The notes beneath the pieces are model-generated. The model ran no database searches and was not told the origin of the DNA. It saw only the letters and a list, made by a program, of their open reading frames with translations. DNA of 36,030 nt from Pirellulaceae bacterium (lineage in GTDB: Bacteria; Planctomycetota; Planctomycetia; Pirellulales; Pirellulaceae): the NCBI GenBank assembly GCA_030748485.1, contig JASMLW010000057.1, positions 1 to 36,030 of the forward strand, given 5' to 3'. Positions 1 to 8,768 of this stretch are shown one piece after another (the first letter of the stretch is position 1; every line of letters starts with the position of its first letter). The position numbers and the translations under genes are program-made.

Positions 1-1102
1 ACCAGATCCAAGCGACGAGCCAAACAACTCCGCCGAATACGGCCACCGCGATCTTGAGAAACACGGGAATGTTCGCCGAGTCGACGGCGACAATATCTCC
101 GGTCGTCAAGTCCCATCGAATCACTTCCCCGTCTTCGCCAAGCCCCATCACCGCCGACGAGTCGGGAGCGAATGCTACGTCGCAGATCGATCCGCTCAGC
201 CCAGAGAACTCTGCTTGCTCGAAAGTATCGAGGTCCACGACTCGTGGTCCAAGATTGGTCCCGAACAGCGCAACGCTTGAATTCACATCGATGGGCTGAG
301 AACCGTACTGTCGAGGCAAAAGGTTGTTCGGAACCCACGCCTCACTCACCACCGTTGCGTCTCCCTCGTCGCCGAAGCGCCACACAATCGCCGATCCATA
401 CGTTCTGGCCACCAGCCGATCATCGGCCCAAGCGAGCGCAAACGGATGTTCGTCGACCTTGATGATTCGAGGCGGTGAACTGATAGTGCGCAAGTCGAAC
501 AACCTGATCTCGCAGTTCGGTTCTGACGCGGTGTGCTGTGTGCACGACACGGCAAGGCGGTCCCCCGAGACCGCCAAATGAAACGGCCACCAATCGCCCG
601 TACGAATCTCGTAGATCGTGTCCAGCGTGGCGCCGTCGAGAACCAAGATGCGATTCTGATGCAACGCAATCAACCGCTCTCCACTTGGCGTGAAAGCAAT
701 GCGATTGGTCAGCATCGACTCGGACAGCGGCAACTCTCTTTCCGCCAGCGTGCGACCTTCCAGTGTCGCCAATCGGATCCGGTCGTCCGCACAGTAGAAC
801 GCCAGCGCGCTGGTGGTCGGCGAAAACGCCGGCGGACCAAACGCATCGGCGTGAAAGATGGTTCGCCCCGATGGCCACTCGCGCAGCTCGAGACGACGGC
901 GAATCGATGTCGAGTTCGATGAGCCGAGCGCGACCGCGTAGACGTCGTCGCGAGGCGAGGAGACGAGATCGTACCCGTTGTATGGGCTCCACACGATCAG
1001 CGGCAGCGACCAGTACGCGATGAGGGCGATTGCCAACAGCAAAACGCCGCGAAGCAGAAGCGATCGACGGGCCGCTCGGCAATTGGGAATCTCCGCGAGC
1101 AT
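1..1102 (-). CDS. WD40-like beta-propeller membrane protein, C-terminus cut by window edge
   Basis: An uninterrupted leftward reading frame starts at ATG 1102 (MLAEIPNCRAARRS) and stays open to the window edge, about 367 codons. Residues ~14-38 form a hydrophobic membrane anchor (LLLRGVLLLAIALIAYW). The body has repeating WD40-like strand patterns such as FTPSGERLIAL, LDGATLDTIYEI, VAFAPDSSAVMGL and VIRWDLTTGDIV, so it is probably a beta-propeller used for protein-protein contact or as a sensor. A second hydrophobic stretch (FLKIAVAVFGGVVWLVAW) lies at the edge and may be another membrane helix. There is no strong Shine-Dalgarno sequence. Two overlapping leftward frames here (420-1148 and 346-669) are Arg/Ser-rich and lack domain patterns; this frame gives the coherent protein. 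The specific function is not recognised. The gene is divergent from the prepilin-like gene to its right. Confidence 0.72.
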   Translation of the reverse strand, partial: MLAEIPNCRAARRSLLLRGVLLLAIALIAYWSLPLIVWSPYNGYDLVSSPRDDVYAVALGSSNSTSIRRRLELREWPSGRTIFHADAFGPPAFSPTTSALAFYCADDRIRLATLEGRTLAERELPLSESMLTNRIAFTPSGERLIALHQNRILVLDGATLDTIYEIRTGDWWPFHLAVSGDRLAVSCTQHTASEPNCEIRLFDLRTISSPPRIIKVDEHPFALAWADDRLVARTYGSAIVWRFGDEGDATVVSEAWVPNNLLPRQYGSQPIDVNSSVALFGTNLGPRVVDLDTFEQAEFSGLSGSICDVAFAPDSSAVMGLGEDGEVIRWDLTTGDIVAVDSANIPVFLKIAVAVFGGVVWLVAWIW

Positions 1103-1155
1103 GTTCCAACACCGCAATTGAAGTCGACACGAATCCACTGGAGCTCATATTACCG

Positions 1156-1174
1156 GACGCGAAGTCTTCGCGTC
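1156..1174. repeat. Perfect 8-bp inverted repeat upstream of the WD40-like gene
   Basis: GACGCGAA and TTCGCGTC are separated by three bases (GTC). The repeat lies 54 bp upstream of the start of the leftward WD40-like gene, in the 258-bp divergent spacer before the prepilin-like gene. It may be a protein-binding dyad or an RNA hairpin in the leader. No U-run follows on either strand, so it does not look like a rho-independent terminator. Confidence 0.5.
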
Positions 1175-1360
1175 GAGCGAGGGTGGGATTCTGCGGAGCA
1201 TCAAAACTCGCGGCGGACGCTGGCTTTCCGCACGTCGCGGTAAAGTCGAGAAGCGTGAGACGGTGTCACTTTTTGGTTGTTTGGAGACTCACCGGCGCGT
1301 AGCATGAACGGCCTCACGACGACTTCCCCGTCACGGTTTTGGTCGAGTCGAGAATTCCGG

Positions 1361-2254
1361 ATGCGCTTCTCCCAAAGAACTGCCAAAGGTATGACGCTGG
1401 TCGAGTTGCTGGTGGTCATCTCGATCATCGGAATCCTGATGTCGCTGCTGTTGCCGGCCGTGCAGGCGGCGCGATCGGCCGCGCGGCGCGCTCAATGCCA
1501 AAACAACCTCCGGCAGATCGGCATCGGCCTGCACCATTACCACGAGTCGCACGGCCGCTTTCCGTCGGGCATCATCGCGCCGAACCGAACACTGTGGTCC
1601 GGATTGCTGCTGCCGCAAATCGAGCTGAGCACGATCGAGGAATCGCTCGACTACAGCAGCGCCTGGAACGCCGCCCCCAATGCGGAGGCGTGCGCGACGT
1701 CGATCTCCGTCTTTCGCTGCCCGTCGGCGACCGTCGTCGAGCACATTCTTTTCAACGGCATTCCGCAGCGCGTTCCCAGCAGCTACCTGGCCTGCGCCAG
1801 CGGCCTGACGGCGTACGAGTCGCAGCCGCCGCGGATCGGCCAAGCCAACTCCGACGGCTTGTTCTATATCAACAGCCGCATGCGAATCGCCGACATCCGC
1901 GACGGCTCGTCCAACACGGTCGCCGTCGGCGAAGCGATCAACATCCTGACCACGCAGGGACGCGACGGACTGAACATCGCCAACTTCATCGATCATTGGT
2001 ACATCGGCACCGTCGAGGGGATGGGAAATGAGATTTCGGAGTCGATGGGGTCGACCGCCGCACCGGTGAACGCTTTCAAAGATCTGTCTTTGCTGGTCGA
2101 CGTCCGCGAACTCTCCTTCAGCAGCCGTCACTCCAATGGCGCCTTCGTCGTCTATGCGGACGGACACGTGTCATTCATCGAGGAATCGATCGATCGCGTT
2201 GTCTGGTCCGGTATGGGAACTCGCGAGAACGGCGCAACGATCTCGCCGCCGTGA
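1361..2254 (+). CDS. DUF1559-family prepilin-like protein (type IV pilin/pseudopilin N-terminus)
   Basis: This 297-residue protein begins [20 protein letters not shown]. Basic residues precede a G|MTLVE prepilin peptidase site and a hydrophobic helix (residues ~14-35), with the conserved Glu at position +5 of the mature protein. It would be processed by a prepilin peptidase and anchored through the helix. The motif [23 protein letters not shown] and the C-terminal [21 protein letters not shown] are hallmarks of the DUF1559 (SBP_bac_10-like) family, which is strongly expanded in planctomycetes. I chose ATG 1361 because it gives the usual short basic leader; an in-frame TTG at 1277 would add 28 residues that look unrelated. 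There is no clear ribosome binding site. The molecular role of this large family is not established. The gene stands alone, followed after 99 bp by the desaturase. Confidence 0.88.
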   Translation: MRFSQRTAKGMTLVELLVVISIIGILMSLLLPAVQAARSAARRAQCQNNLRQIGIGLHHYHESHGRFPSGIIAPNRTLWSGLLLPQIELSTIEESLDYSSAWNAAPNAEACATSISVFRCPSATVVEHILFNGIPQRVPSSYLACASGLTAYESQPPRIGQANSDGLFYINSRMRIADIRDGSSNTVAVGEAINILTTQGRDGLNIANFIDHWYIGTVEGMGNEISESMGSTAAPVNAFKDLSLLVDVRELSFSSRHSNGAFVVYADGHVSFIEESIDRVVWSGMGTRENGATISPP

Positions 2255-2353
2255 GAACTGCGCTGCTCCGCGACACTAACACTCACGATGCGTCCGCAAC
2301 TCGGCTACAATCGCTAACGGCGAGTCAACCATTCTCCGGCGAGGCGTGGCGTT

Positions 2354-3292
<939 letters not shown>

Positions 3293-3331
3293 GACGTTTC
3301 TCCGTTTCATACTATCTATGGGATCCTCCGC

Positions 3332-4831
3332 CTATGGGGTCCTCCGCGTCGCACCGCCATCCTTGAGAACGAACTTTGCCTCCAGTCTGGCTACCTCGCT
3401 CGCCAAGTTCGCAGCGACTACGGAGTCGACAACGTCCGTGAAATTCTTGTACGCCGCGGGAGCATCGTCGACCGGGAAGTTCCGGCAGTTCGTCAGCACG
3501 TCGTGCGACGCCAATTCGCTGTCGATTTCCCGCTGCCGAAGTTCAACCTTTGCTCGCTTGCGACTAAGGCGCCTTCCCGCGCCGTGATTCACACTAAAAC
3601 AATTGTCGGCGGCGCCGTCTTCAGCAACCATGACGACCGAACCGTCGCGCGGATTGCCCGGCAGCAAGATCGGATGGCCGCATTCCGCGAAAGGCGTTTC
3701 CGCAAGAGACGGATGTCCGGCGGGATAAGCTCGCGTAGCTCCCTTGCGGTGCACCCAGCACTCCCGTTCGCCAACCGTCTCACGACGGACGATGTTGTGG
3801 CTGAGAAAGTAGACCAACTGTCCGGAAGCGCCCGGAAAGACTTCGCGAAACGCGTCGGCCACGGCGGCGTTGATCAACAGGTGATTGATCGATGCAAAGT
3901 TGCCCGCCAGCCCCATGTCGTCCAAATAGGCGTTCGCTTCGAGACTGCCAACGGGCGCGTACACCAACTCGCGATCACCACCCGGATACGGAATTCGCCA
4001 ATCGGAGAATTTGTTTTGCAACGACTGGAATTGACCGGTCGCCAATTGGAAACCGAATCCTCGCGATCCGCAGTGGGACAGGAAGGCGGCGCAATCGTCA
4101 TTCAGTCGAAAGGCGGCCGCCACGCGCCTGGCCGCGTCGCTCGCGCCGATGCGGACCACTTCGCACTCACCGAAATGATTGCCGCCGCCCAGCGAACCGA
4201 GTTGCTCCAAGCGTTCGCACAACTTCGTTAGACGTCGCTCATGACGCAAGCGATCTAGCCGGTCGCCGAGCGCGGCGGTTGTGCCGTCATGTCCAACGTG
4301 ACTGGCGTCCTCGCAGCGAGTTCGCCACTCGATCGGCACACCCAGCTGGTCGAGCACGTCGGCGGACGCTCCCTCGATCACGATCTTTTCGGCGAGTTTC
4401 TTTTCATAGCGGCGCCTGTGCTTCTTTCCCTTTCTCTCGCTTCCACCGGTGGGAACTCGACGGGCCACCGCCGCAAGCAGCCTGCGGCGAGCAGCGTCGT
4501 CGTCAAGTTCCGCGGCCGGAACGTCAAACTGGATTAGGCTCATCGAACATTTGATGTCCACTCCGACGGGGCCGGGATAGATGTGCGTAGGCGACACCAT
4601 GACACTGCCCGTGGGAGCGCCAAATCCCATGTGCGCGTCGGGATTCACAACGACATCCGTGACGCCTGGGGCCCGCCGCGCATTGACGGCTTGCTGTAGG
4701 CAGATCGGCTCCAGCGATTCGCGAATCGCCGCGTTGGCGACCACGCGGATCGGAGCTGTGTCGTCGTCGAAAGAAAGGTCCGCCGTCGCGGGACCGGTAG
4801 GTTCTAGTTTGAGATTCGCAGTCGTATTCAT
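3332..4831 (-). CDS. rtcB: RtcB-family RNA ligase (3'-phosphate/5'-OH)
   Basis: This 499-residue protein has all RtcB signature blocks. GVDIKCSM carries the metal-binding Asp and Cys, GGGNHFGE the Asn-His pair, HCGSRGFG and SHNI further metal-binding His residues, HRKGATRA the phosphate-binding segment, and NHGAGRRLSRKRAK the His that is guanylylated. RtcB joins a 2',3'-cyclic-phosphate or 3'-phosphate RNA end to a 5'-OH end using GTP and Mn2+, in tRNA splicing or RNA repair. Two variations stand out: the usual GCG of DIGCGM is KCS, although the Cys is kept, and there is a Lys/Arg-rich stretch (RKGKKHRRRYEKKLAEK) between the first and second metal blocks. I chose ATG 4831 over an upstream in-frame TTG at 4879 because it gives the usual family N-terminus. 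No archease or RtcA gene lies nearby, so its physiological partner is unclear. It converges with the desaturase 39 bp away. Confidence 0.88.
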   Translation of the reverse strand: MNTTANLKLEPTGPATADLSFDDDTAPIRVVANAAIRESLEPICLQQAVNARRAPGVTDVVVNPDAHMGFGAPTGSVMVSPTHIYPGPVGVDIKCSMSLIQFDVPAAELDDDAARRRLLAAVARRVPTGGSERKGKKHRRRYEKKLAEKIVIEGASADVLDQLGVPIEWRTRCEDASHVGHDGTTAALGDRLDRLRHERRLTKLCERLEQLGSLGGGNHFGECEVVRIGASDAARRVAAAFRLNDDCAAFLSHCGSRGFGFQLATGQFQSLQNKFSDWRIPYPGGDRELVYAPVGSLEANAYLDDMGLAGNFASINHLLINAAVADAFREVFPGASGQLVYFLSHNIVRRETVGERECWVHRKGATRAYPAGHPSLAETPFAECGHPILLPGNPRDGSVVMVAEDGAADNCFSVNHGAGRRLSRKRAKVELRQREIDSELASHDVLTNCRNFPVDDAPAAYKNFTDVVDSVVAANLASEVARLEAKFVLKDGGATRRTP

Positions 4832-5086
4832 GTCTCTGCACTCGCATCCAAGTGTTCGCGCGCCTGGCCAAAGATGCAAAACCGCCGGGAGCCGGCGCTG
4901 TTGCGCTGCCAGGATTAGAGGCTCCGCCCCGAGAATGAGGTGGAGAACTGAGCGGCGAGCGATTTAGACAATGAACTGGAGATGGCGCATCTGAGTGCAG
5001 TCTGGATTCAAGAGGGTGTCGCTCTTCAGACAGCGCACGGCGTCAATGGTTCGCGCCCGGACCAGGGATTTCCCACGATGGCGAGA

Positions 5087-5767
5087 CTACTCACCCGAAT
5101 CCATCGATGCGCCATTCTCCGGCGAATTGACGATTGTTCCGTCTTCAATTCGCAGCACGCGGGTGGCGAGACGGTCGACCAGACTCCGATTGTGGCTCAC
5201 CAAGAGCGTGGGGATTTCGAATTCGTCAACAACGCGTTCGATGAACGCCGCGATGCGCTCCCGGAGCGCGGCTTCGACGGACGTCAGCGGTTCGTCGAGC
5301 AGCAGTAGCTTGGGACCCGACGCGATTGCGCGGGCCAGCGCCACTCGCTCCTGCTGACCGCCGCTCAACGATTGCGGGTAGCGGTCGAGCAAGTCATCCA
5401 GTTCCAACGTCTCGACAATCCGCTCCATCGAAATCCCCCCGGCTCCGCGGCGGCTGATCCCGTAACTGATGTTCGCTCGCACGCGCTGATGAGGAAACAG
5501 GCAATGGTGTTGAAACAGCAAGCCCACGCGCCGTTGCTCCGGTCTCAAAAACAGCCCCGACTGCGTGTCGGTCACCACGCGATCGCCCAGGCGAATGCGC
5601 CCTCGGTCCGGTTTCAGCAAACCGGATAGCAGCCGCACAATCGTGGTCTTGCCGCTCCCCGATGGACCGAACAGAGCGGTCACCTGCGAGTCCGCCTCAA
5701 ACTGTGCGTCGAGTTGAAAGCCCGCTGAGTAAGCGTGGCGGCAGTCGAAGGAAACAGACGAACTCAC
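5087..5767 (-). CDS. modC: Molybdate ABC transporter ATP-binding protein ModC, short form
   Basis: This 226-residue ABC ATPase has Walker A GPSGSGKTT, Q-loop LFQHH, signature LSGGQQERVALARA, Walker B LLLLDEP and switch His in SHN. The D-loop is atypical (LTSVEAAL instead of SALD). It powers ModB for molybdate or tungstate import. E. coli ModC has about 350 residues with a C-terminal Mop/TOBE domain that binds molybdate. This protein ends shortly after the nucleotide-binding domain, so that domain is absent and feedback sensing must lie elsewhere, perhaps in the linked regulator. The start is GTG 5767, with GGAG overlapping the modB stop region, 13 bp after modB. It is the last gene of the regulator-modA-modB-modC operon. 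Assignment to molybdate rather than another oxyanion rests mainly on ModA and ModB. Confidence 0.85.
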   Translation of the reverse strand: MSSSVSFDCRHAYSAGFQLDAQFEADSQVTALFGPSGSGKTTIVRLLSGLLKPDRGRIRLGDRVVTDTQSGLFLRPEQRRVGLLFQHHCLFPHQRVRANISYGISRRGAGGISMERIVETLELDDLLDRYPQSLSGGQQERVALARAIASGPKLLLLDEPLTSVEAALRERIAAFIERVVDEFEIPTLLVSHNRSLVDRLATRVLRIEDGTIVNSPENGASMDSGE

Positions 5768-5780
5768 GATAACTCAACTC

Positions 5781-6470
5781 CTACGCAGAGTACCGGCGGC
5801 TGCGGCGATCCATCCACTCGCCGACCATCAGCGCCGCGGCGGCGATGCCGACCGAAAACAAAACGACCGGCAGCGATTTCTCGATGCCGCCAGGCGTCTC
5901 CAACTGATTGAAAATCAGCAACGGGATCGTCCGCGTCTCGCCCGGGATGCTCCCCGCGATCATGATCGTCGCGCCGAATTCGCCCAGGCTGCGGGCGAAG
6001 GCGAGCACGCAGCCGGCGATAATCCCGTGGCGAGCCAGTGGTAAGGAGATGGTGAAGAACGAGTCCAGCGGACCGGCTCCCAGAGTCCGCGCCGCTTGCT
6101 CGAGTTGGCGGTCGACGGATGTGAACGCAACTCGAATCGCCCGCACCATCAGCGGAAAAGCGACCACCGCGGCCGCCAGCGCCGCGCCCTTCCAATCGAA
6201 GACGAACCGCAAACCAAACCACTCGTCCAAGTACTTGCCGAGGAACCCGCGACGGCCCAGCGTGATCAGCAACAGATAGCCAGTGACGACCGGAGGCAAC
6301 ACGAGCGGCAGATTGACGATCGACTCGACCAGCGTCTTGCCGAAGAACTGCTTGCGAGCCAGCACCCACCCGAGCGCAACGCCTAGCGGCAAGCTGACGG
6401 CCACACCGACGCTGGCCACCAGCAAACTCAAACGTATCGCATCCCATTCCGCCGCCGACAAGGAAACCAC
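5781..6470 (-). CDS. modB: Molybdate ABC transporter permease ModB
   Basis: This inner-membrane permease has about five to six predicted helices. The EAA loop that docks with the ATPase is visible as EQAARTLGAGPLDSFFTISLP, followed by the family motif FARSLGEFGATIMIAG, which is diagnostic of ModB and related sulfate/molybdate permeases. The frame is open further upstream to TTG 6524, inside modA. I prefer GTG 6470, just after the modA stop, because the resulting N-terminus (MVSLSAAEWDAIRLSLLV) matches the usual ModB start and length (229 residues). The upstream extension is only an Arg-rich run. The gene follows modA with a 13-bp gap and is followed by modC 13 bp later. Translational coupling to modA is likely. 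Confidence 0.88.
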   Translation of the reverse strand: MVSLSAAEWDAIRLSLLVASVGVAVSLPLGVALGWVLARKQFFGKTLVESIVNLPLVLPPVVTGYLLLITLGRRGFLGKYLDEWFGLRFVFDWKGAALAAAVVAFPLMVRAIRVAFTSVDRQLEQAARTLGAGPLDSFFTISLPLARHGIIAGCVLAFARSLGEFGATIMIAGSIPGETRTIPLLIFNQLETPGGIEKSLPVVLFSVGIAAAALMVGEWMDRRSRRYSA

Positions 6471-6483
6471 CTGCAACTTTCGT

Positions 6484-7296
6484 CTACGGTTGCGACGCCG
6501 GCGGCGCGAAGCCGTAGCGGTCAAACACAGCTCGCGCTGCGGCCGACTGGAGGAACTGGAAAAAGTCCGTTGAGGCCGCTCGTTCCGATTCGCTCTTTAA
6601 CAGGACGGCCGAGTAGACAATCGAGTCGTGCGTCCGCGCGTCAAACGAGGCGACCACTTCCACGCGGTCCGAGATGCGGGCGTCCGTCGCGTAGACGATT
6701 CCCGCGTCCGCCTCGCCGCGTTCCACATAGGCCATCGTAATCCGCACGTTGGAACCGCGCACCAACCTGCCCGATTCGCGCAATTCGTCAAACAACATCA
6801 AGCTGCGCAGCGCCTGTTCGCCGTAAACACCCGCCGGAACGTTGTCGCCGGCGATCGCGACCCGGGATAGTCGAGGGGCGACTAGATCGGCGGGCGCTCC
6901 GACTTTCGCCGGGTTGCCCCGCGGCGCAATCAGCACTAACCGGTTCGACAACAACTCGACTGTTTCCCGCGCCATCCCTTCCTCGACGACCACGTCCGCC
7001 CACTCCTTGTTCGCCGAAATGAACAAGTCCGCCGGCGCTCCCGACAGCACTTGTTGAGCCAAACCGTTCGATGACCCCGTACTGATTTCGATGCGAACTC
7101 GCGAGTCGCGTTGTTCCAGCAGGCCGGCCACCTCTTCGATCGCCTCCGCCGTGCTGGCCGCCGCCAGGACGGTCACTTTCTCAAACTGGTCCGGCGCGAC
7201 TCCCCGCGCCGATCCGCACCCCAGCGACAGCATCGTCGCCAAACAGACTAGCGACAACGGCCACGACCACTTCTGCGGCGGCAACTCTCTCAACAT
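6484..7296 (-). CDS. modA: Molybdate-binding lipoprotein ModA
   Basis: This 270-residue protein begins with a lipoprotein signal (LSLVCLATMLSLGC, lipobox LSLGC near residue 27), so it is membrane-tethered on the outer side of the cytoplasmic membrane. Its mature part shows ModA family blocks: VLAAASTAEAIEEVA at the start, STGSSNGLAQQVLSGAPADLFISANKEW, GDNVPAGVYGEQAL and the EADAGIVYATDA segment near the hinge. It binds molybdate or tungstate and delivers it to ModB. The ATG at 7296 overlaps the 3' end of the upstream regulator gene by 7 bp, so the two are co-transcribed and probably translationally coupled. Which oxyanion is preferred cannot be told from the sequence. Confidence 0.92.
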   Translation of the reverse strand: MLRELPPQKWSWPLSLVCLATMLSLGCGSARGVAPDQFEKVTVLAAASTAEAIEEVAGLLEQRDSRVRIEISTGSSNGLAQQVLSGAPADLFISANKEWADVVVEEGMARETVELLSNRLVLIAPRGNPAKVGAPADLVAPRLSRVAIAGDNVPAGVYGEQALRSLMLFDELRESGRLVRGSNVRITMAYVERGEADAGIVYATDARISDRVEVVASFDARTHDSIVYSAVLLKSESERAASTDFFQFLQSAAARAVFDRYGFAPPASQP

Positions 7297-8339
7297 GAAC
7301 TCAAATCTCCCGTCGTTCGCAGATCGTATCCGGGCAGCGCTTCGAGCAGACGCCGATACGGCGCCGACTGGACGACATCAACTAGAGCGCGGACGCGCGG
7401 ATCGTTCTCTAATCGTGCCAGGAAGCAGAGGTCGTAGGCTTCGCGACGGAGTTCGAGAAAGCCGAGCCCCGCCTCTTCACTCGCCAAACGCAGACAGACG
7501 CCCGCATCGGCCCAACCACAGCGAATGGCCAGCGCCACTCCGCGGTGATCGGGAGCCATTCGCCGCGGCGGATTGCGGCCGTCGAGCAATTCGTCCAGAC
7601 ACTGGCGAGCGCCCGAGCCAGCCTCTCGCCCAACCCACCTCAAACGAGACGCCAGGGCGGCCCGTCTCGATCGCAGTTTCAAGTGGCTCGCGAAGGCGAT
7701 TCCCTCTTGCCAGACTCCCACCCGCAACAAACGCAGGCCCGTGCCACACCCCTCGCGCACGACAGCTTCGTTGCCCTCGGCACTACCAGATGAAAGGTGC
7801 ACGCCGGCAGCATGGATCGTCTCGCTCTTCAACAATCGCAGCGCGTCAGAGCTCGATCGGGTAAGAGGCAGCAGTCGAAAAGGCGTTTGCCGGGCGTACT
7901 CGGTGGCGAGCAACGCGACAGCCGGATCGCAGGTGGCGATGACCAGCACATGCTCGGGCTCACTCGTCTCGGAATCGCAAACCGAACTGCCATTCCAAAT
8001 TCCGTCGTGCGCAACTTCGCCGACACTCGTCGGCTCAACCGGGTATCGCCAGCGGCGGCCTCCGACTTCGGCGCTCCAATAGCGGCATCGCGCGGAAGGC
8101 GACTCCCAAGCCCAATGCTCACCGCCACCGCCACAATCCACCTCGCCAAACAGCTGCTCGACCGTGCAGTCCAGACTCCGCGCGAGCGCCAGCGCGGCGC
8201 TGACGGATGGAGTCAGCCGCGCTTGCTCAATTGCACTCACCGCCGCCCGCGAAACGCCCGCGCGGCGCGCGAGTTCATCCTGTGACCACCGCCGGTCCGC
8301 ACGTCGCTGCTTGAGGTTGTTCGTTTTATCTGATGCCAT
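7290..8339 (-). CDS. XRE-type HTH regulator fused to a PBP-like (molybdate-sensing?) domain
   Basis: This 349-residue protein has an N-terminal Cro/C1-type helix-turn-helix (residues ~8-65: WSQDELARRAGVSRAAVSAIEQARLTPSVSAALALA). The rest resembles the substrate-binding-protein-like domain found in HTH regulators of molybdate genes (PBP_like, PF12727-type), with VIATCDPAVALLA, HAAGVHLSSGSAEGNEAVV and HRGVALAIRCGWADAGVCL. It is the first gene of the operon and overlaps modA by 7 bp. The inference is that it senses cytosolic molybdate or tungstate and controls the operon, in place of ModE and of the Mop domain missing from ModC. The ATG start at 8339 lies within an 8-bp inverted repeat (8338-8367), which suggests autoregulation. 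Ligand and direction of control are inferred only. Confidence 0.82.
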   Translation of the reverse strand: MASDKTNNLKQRRADRRWSQDELARRAGVSRAAVSAIEQARLTPSVSAALALARSLDCTVEQLFGEVDCGGGGEHWAWESPSARCRYWSAEVGGRRWRYPVEPTSVGEVAHDGIWNGSSVCDSETSEPEHVLVIATCDPAVALLATEYARQTPFRLLPLTRSSSDALRLLKSETIHAAGVHLSSGSAEGNEAVVREGCGTGLRLLRVGVWQEGIAFASHLKLRSRRAALASRLRWVGREAGSGARQCLDELLDGRNPPRRMAPDHRGVALAIRCGWADAGVCLRLASEEAGLGFLELRREAYDLCFLARLENDPRVRALVDVVQSAPYRRLLEALPGYDLRTTGDLSSC

Positions 8340-8367
8340 GATCGTATCACTCGACAGGCACGATCAT
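8338..8367 (-). promoter_or_regulatory. Candidate operator of the molybdate operon
   Basis: A perfect inverted repeat, ATGATCGT (8338-8345) and ACGATCAT (8360-8367), has half-site centres 22 bp apart, about two helical turns. The left half overlaps the ATG of the regulator gene. The position suits a repressor site that blocks transcription or translation initiation of the regulator-modABC operon. It does not resemble the E. coli ModE operator. Binding by the encoded HTH protein is inferred. Confidence 0.4.
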
Positions 8368-8489
8368 AACAAGCAGCCAATGCTTCGCAAGCGGCCCGCC
8401 GCGGAAGCGCGTCGCGCCGGAGCCGAACGGTCGCTCGCATGGCGGATTCCAGTCGACCGGCGGCTTGCCGACGACCTTGGTTGCCAGGC

Positions 8490-8603
8490 ATGCCGAGCGA
8501 TAAAGTCATCACACTCAAATCTCTGCGGAACCAGCGTTTGCGGAACGAGATCGCGCCGAACCCCGATCGCCCGGCCCTGCGCAATGCGCTCGGGTCCTGT
8601 TGA
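8490..8603 (+). CDS. Possible 37-residue basic protein in the mod/CotH spacer
   Basis: The 8340-8768 spacer between two divergent genes is over 400 bp and holds no long convincing gene. Within it a short frame runs from ATG 8490 (MPSDKVITLKSLRNQRLRN) to TGA 8603. It has a Lys/Arg-rich amphipathic composition and a Pro/Asp-containing tail (PNPDRPALRNAL) that looks protein-like rather than random. There is no strong ribosome binding site (CAGGC just upstream). A weak GGATC...GATCC repeat followed by TTTT lies about 20-50 bp downstream and could be a terminator. I do not recognise a family. Confidence 0.25.
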   Translation: MPSDKVITLKSLRNQRLRNEIAPNPDRPALRNALGSC

Positions 8604-8768
8604 ATCGTTCCTTTCCCACAGGATCGGACGTCCTCATCGGAAAGATCCCCTTTTCCAACTACAATCTCGGAAACTCAATCTTGAGTTCTTGGGCAAGCCG
8701 GCGGCGCGGGGACATGAGCGTCACGACCCCGCCAAACCACTGGCTCTTCAAACACGATGGAACTTACG

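Noticed and set aside
420-1148. Leftward 242-codon open frame overlapping the WD40-like gene
   Set aside because: Arg/Ser/Ala-rich with no domain pattern; the neighbouring frame gives a coherent membrane beta-propeller protein that stays open to the window edge.
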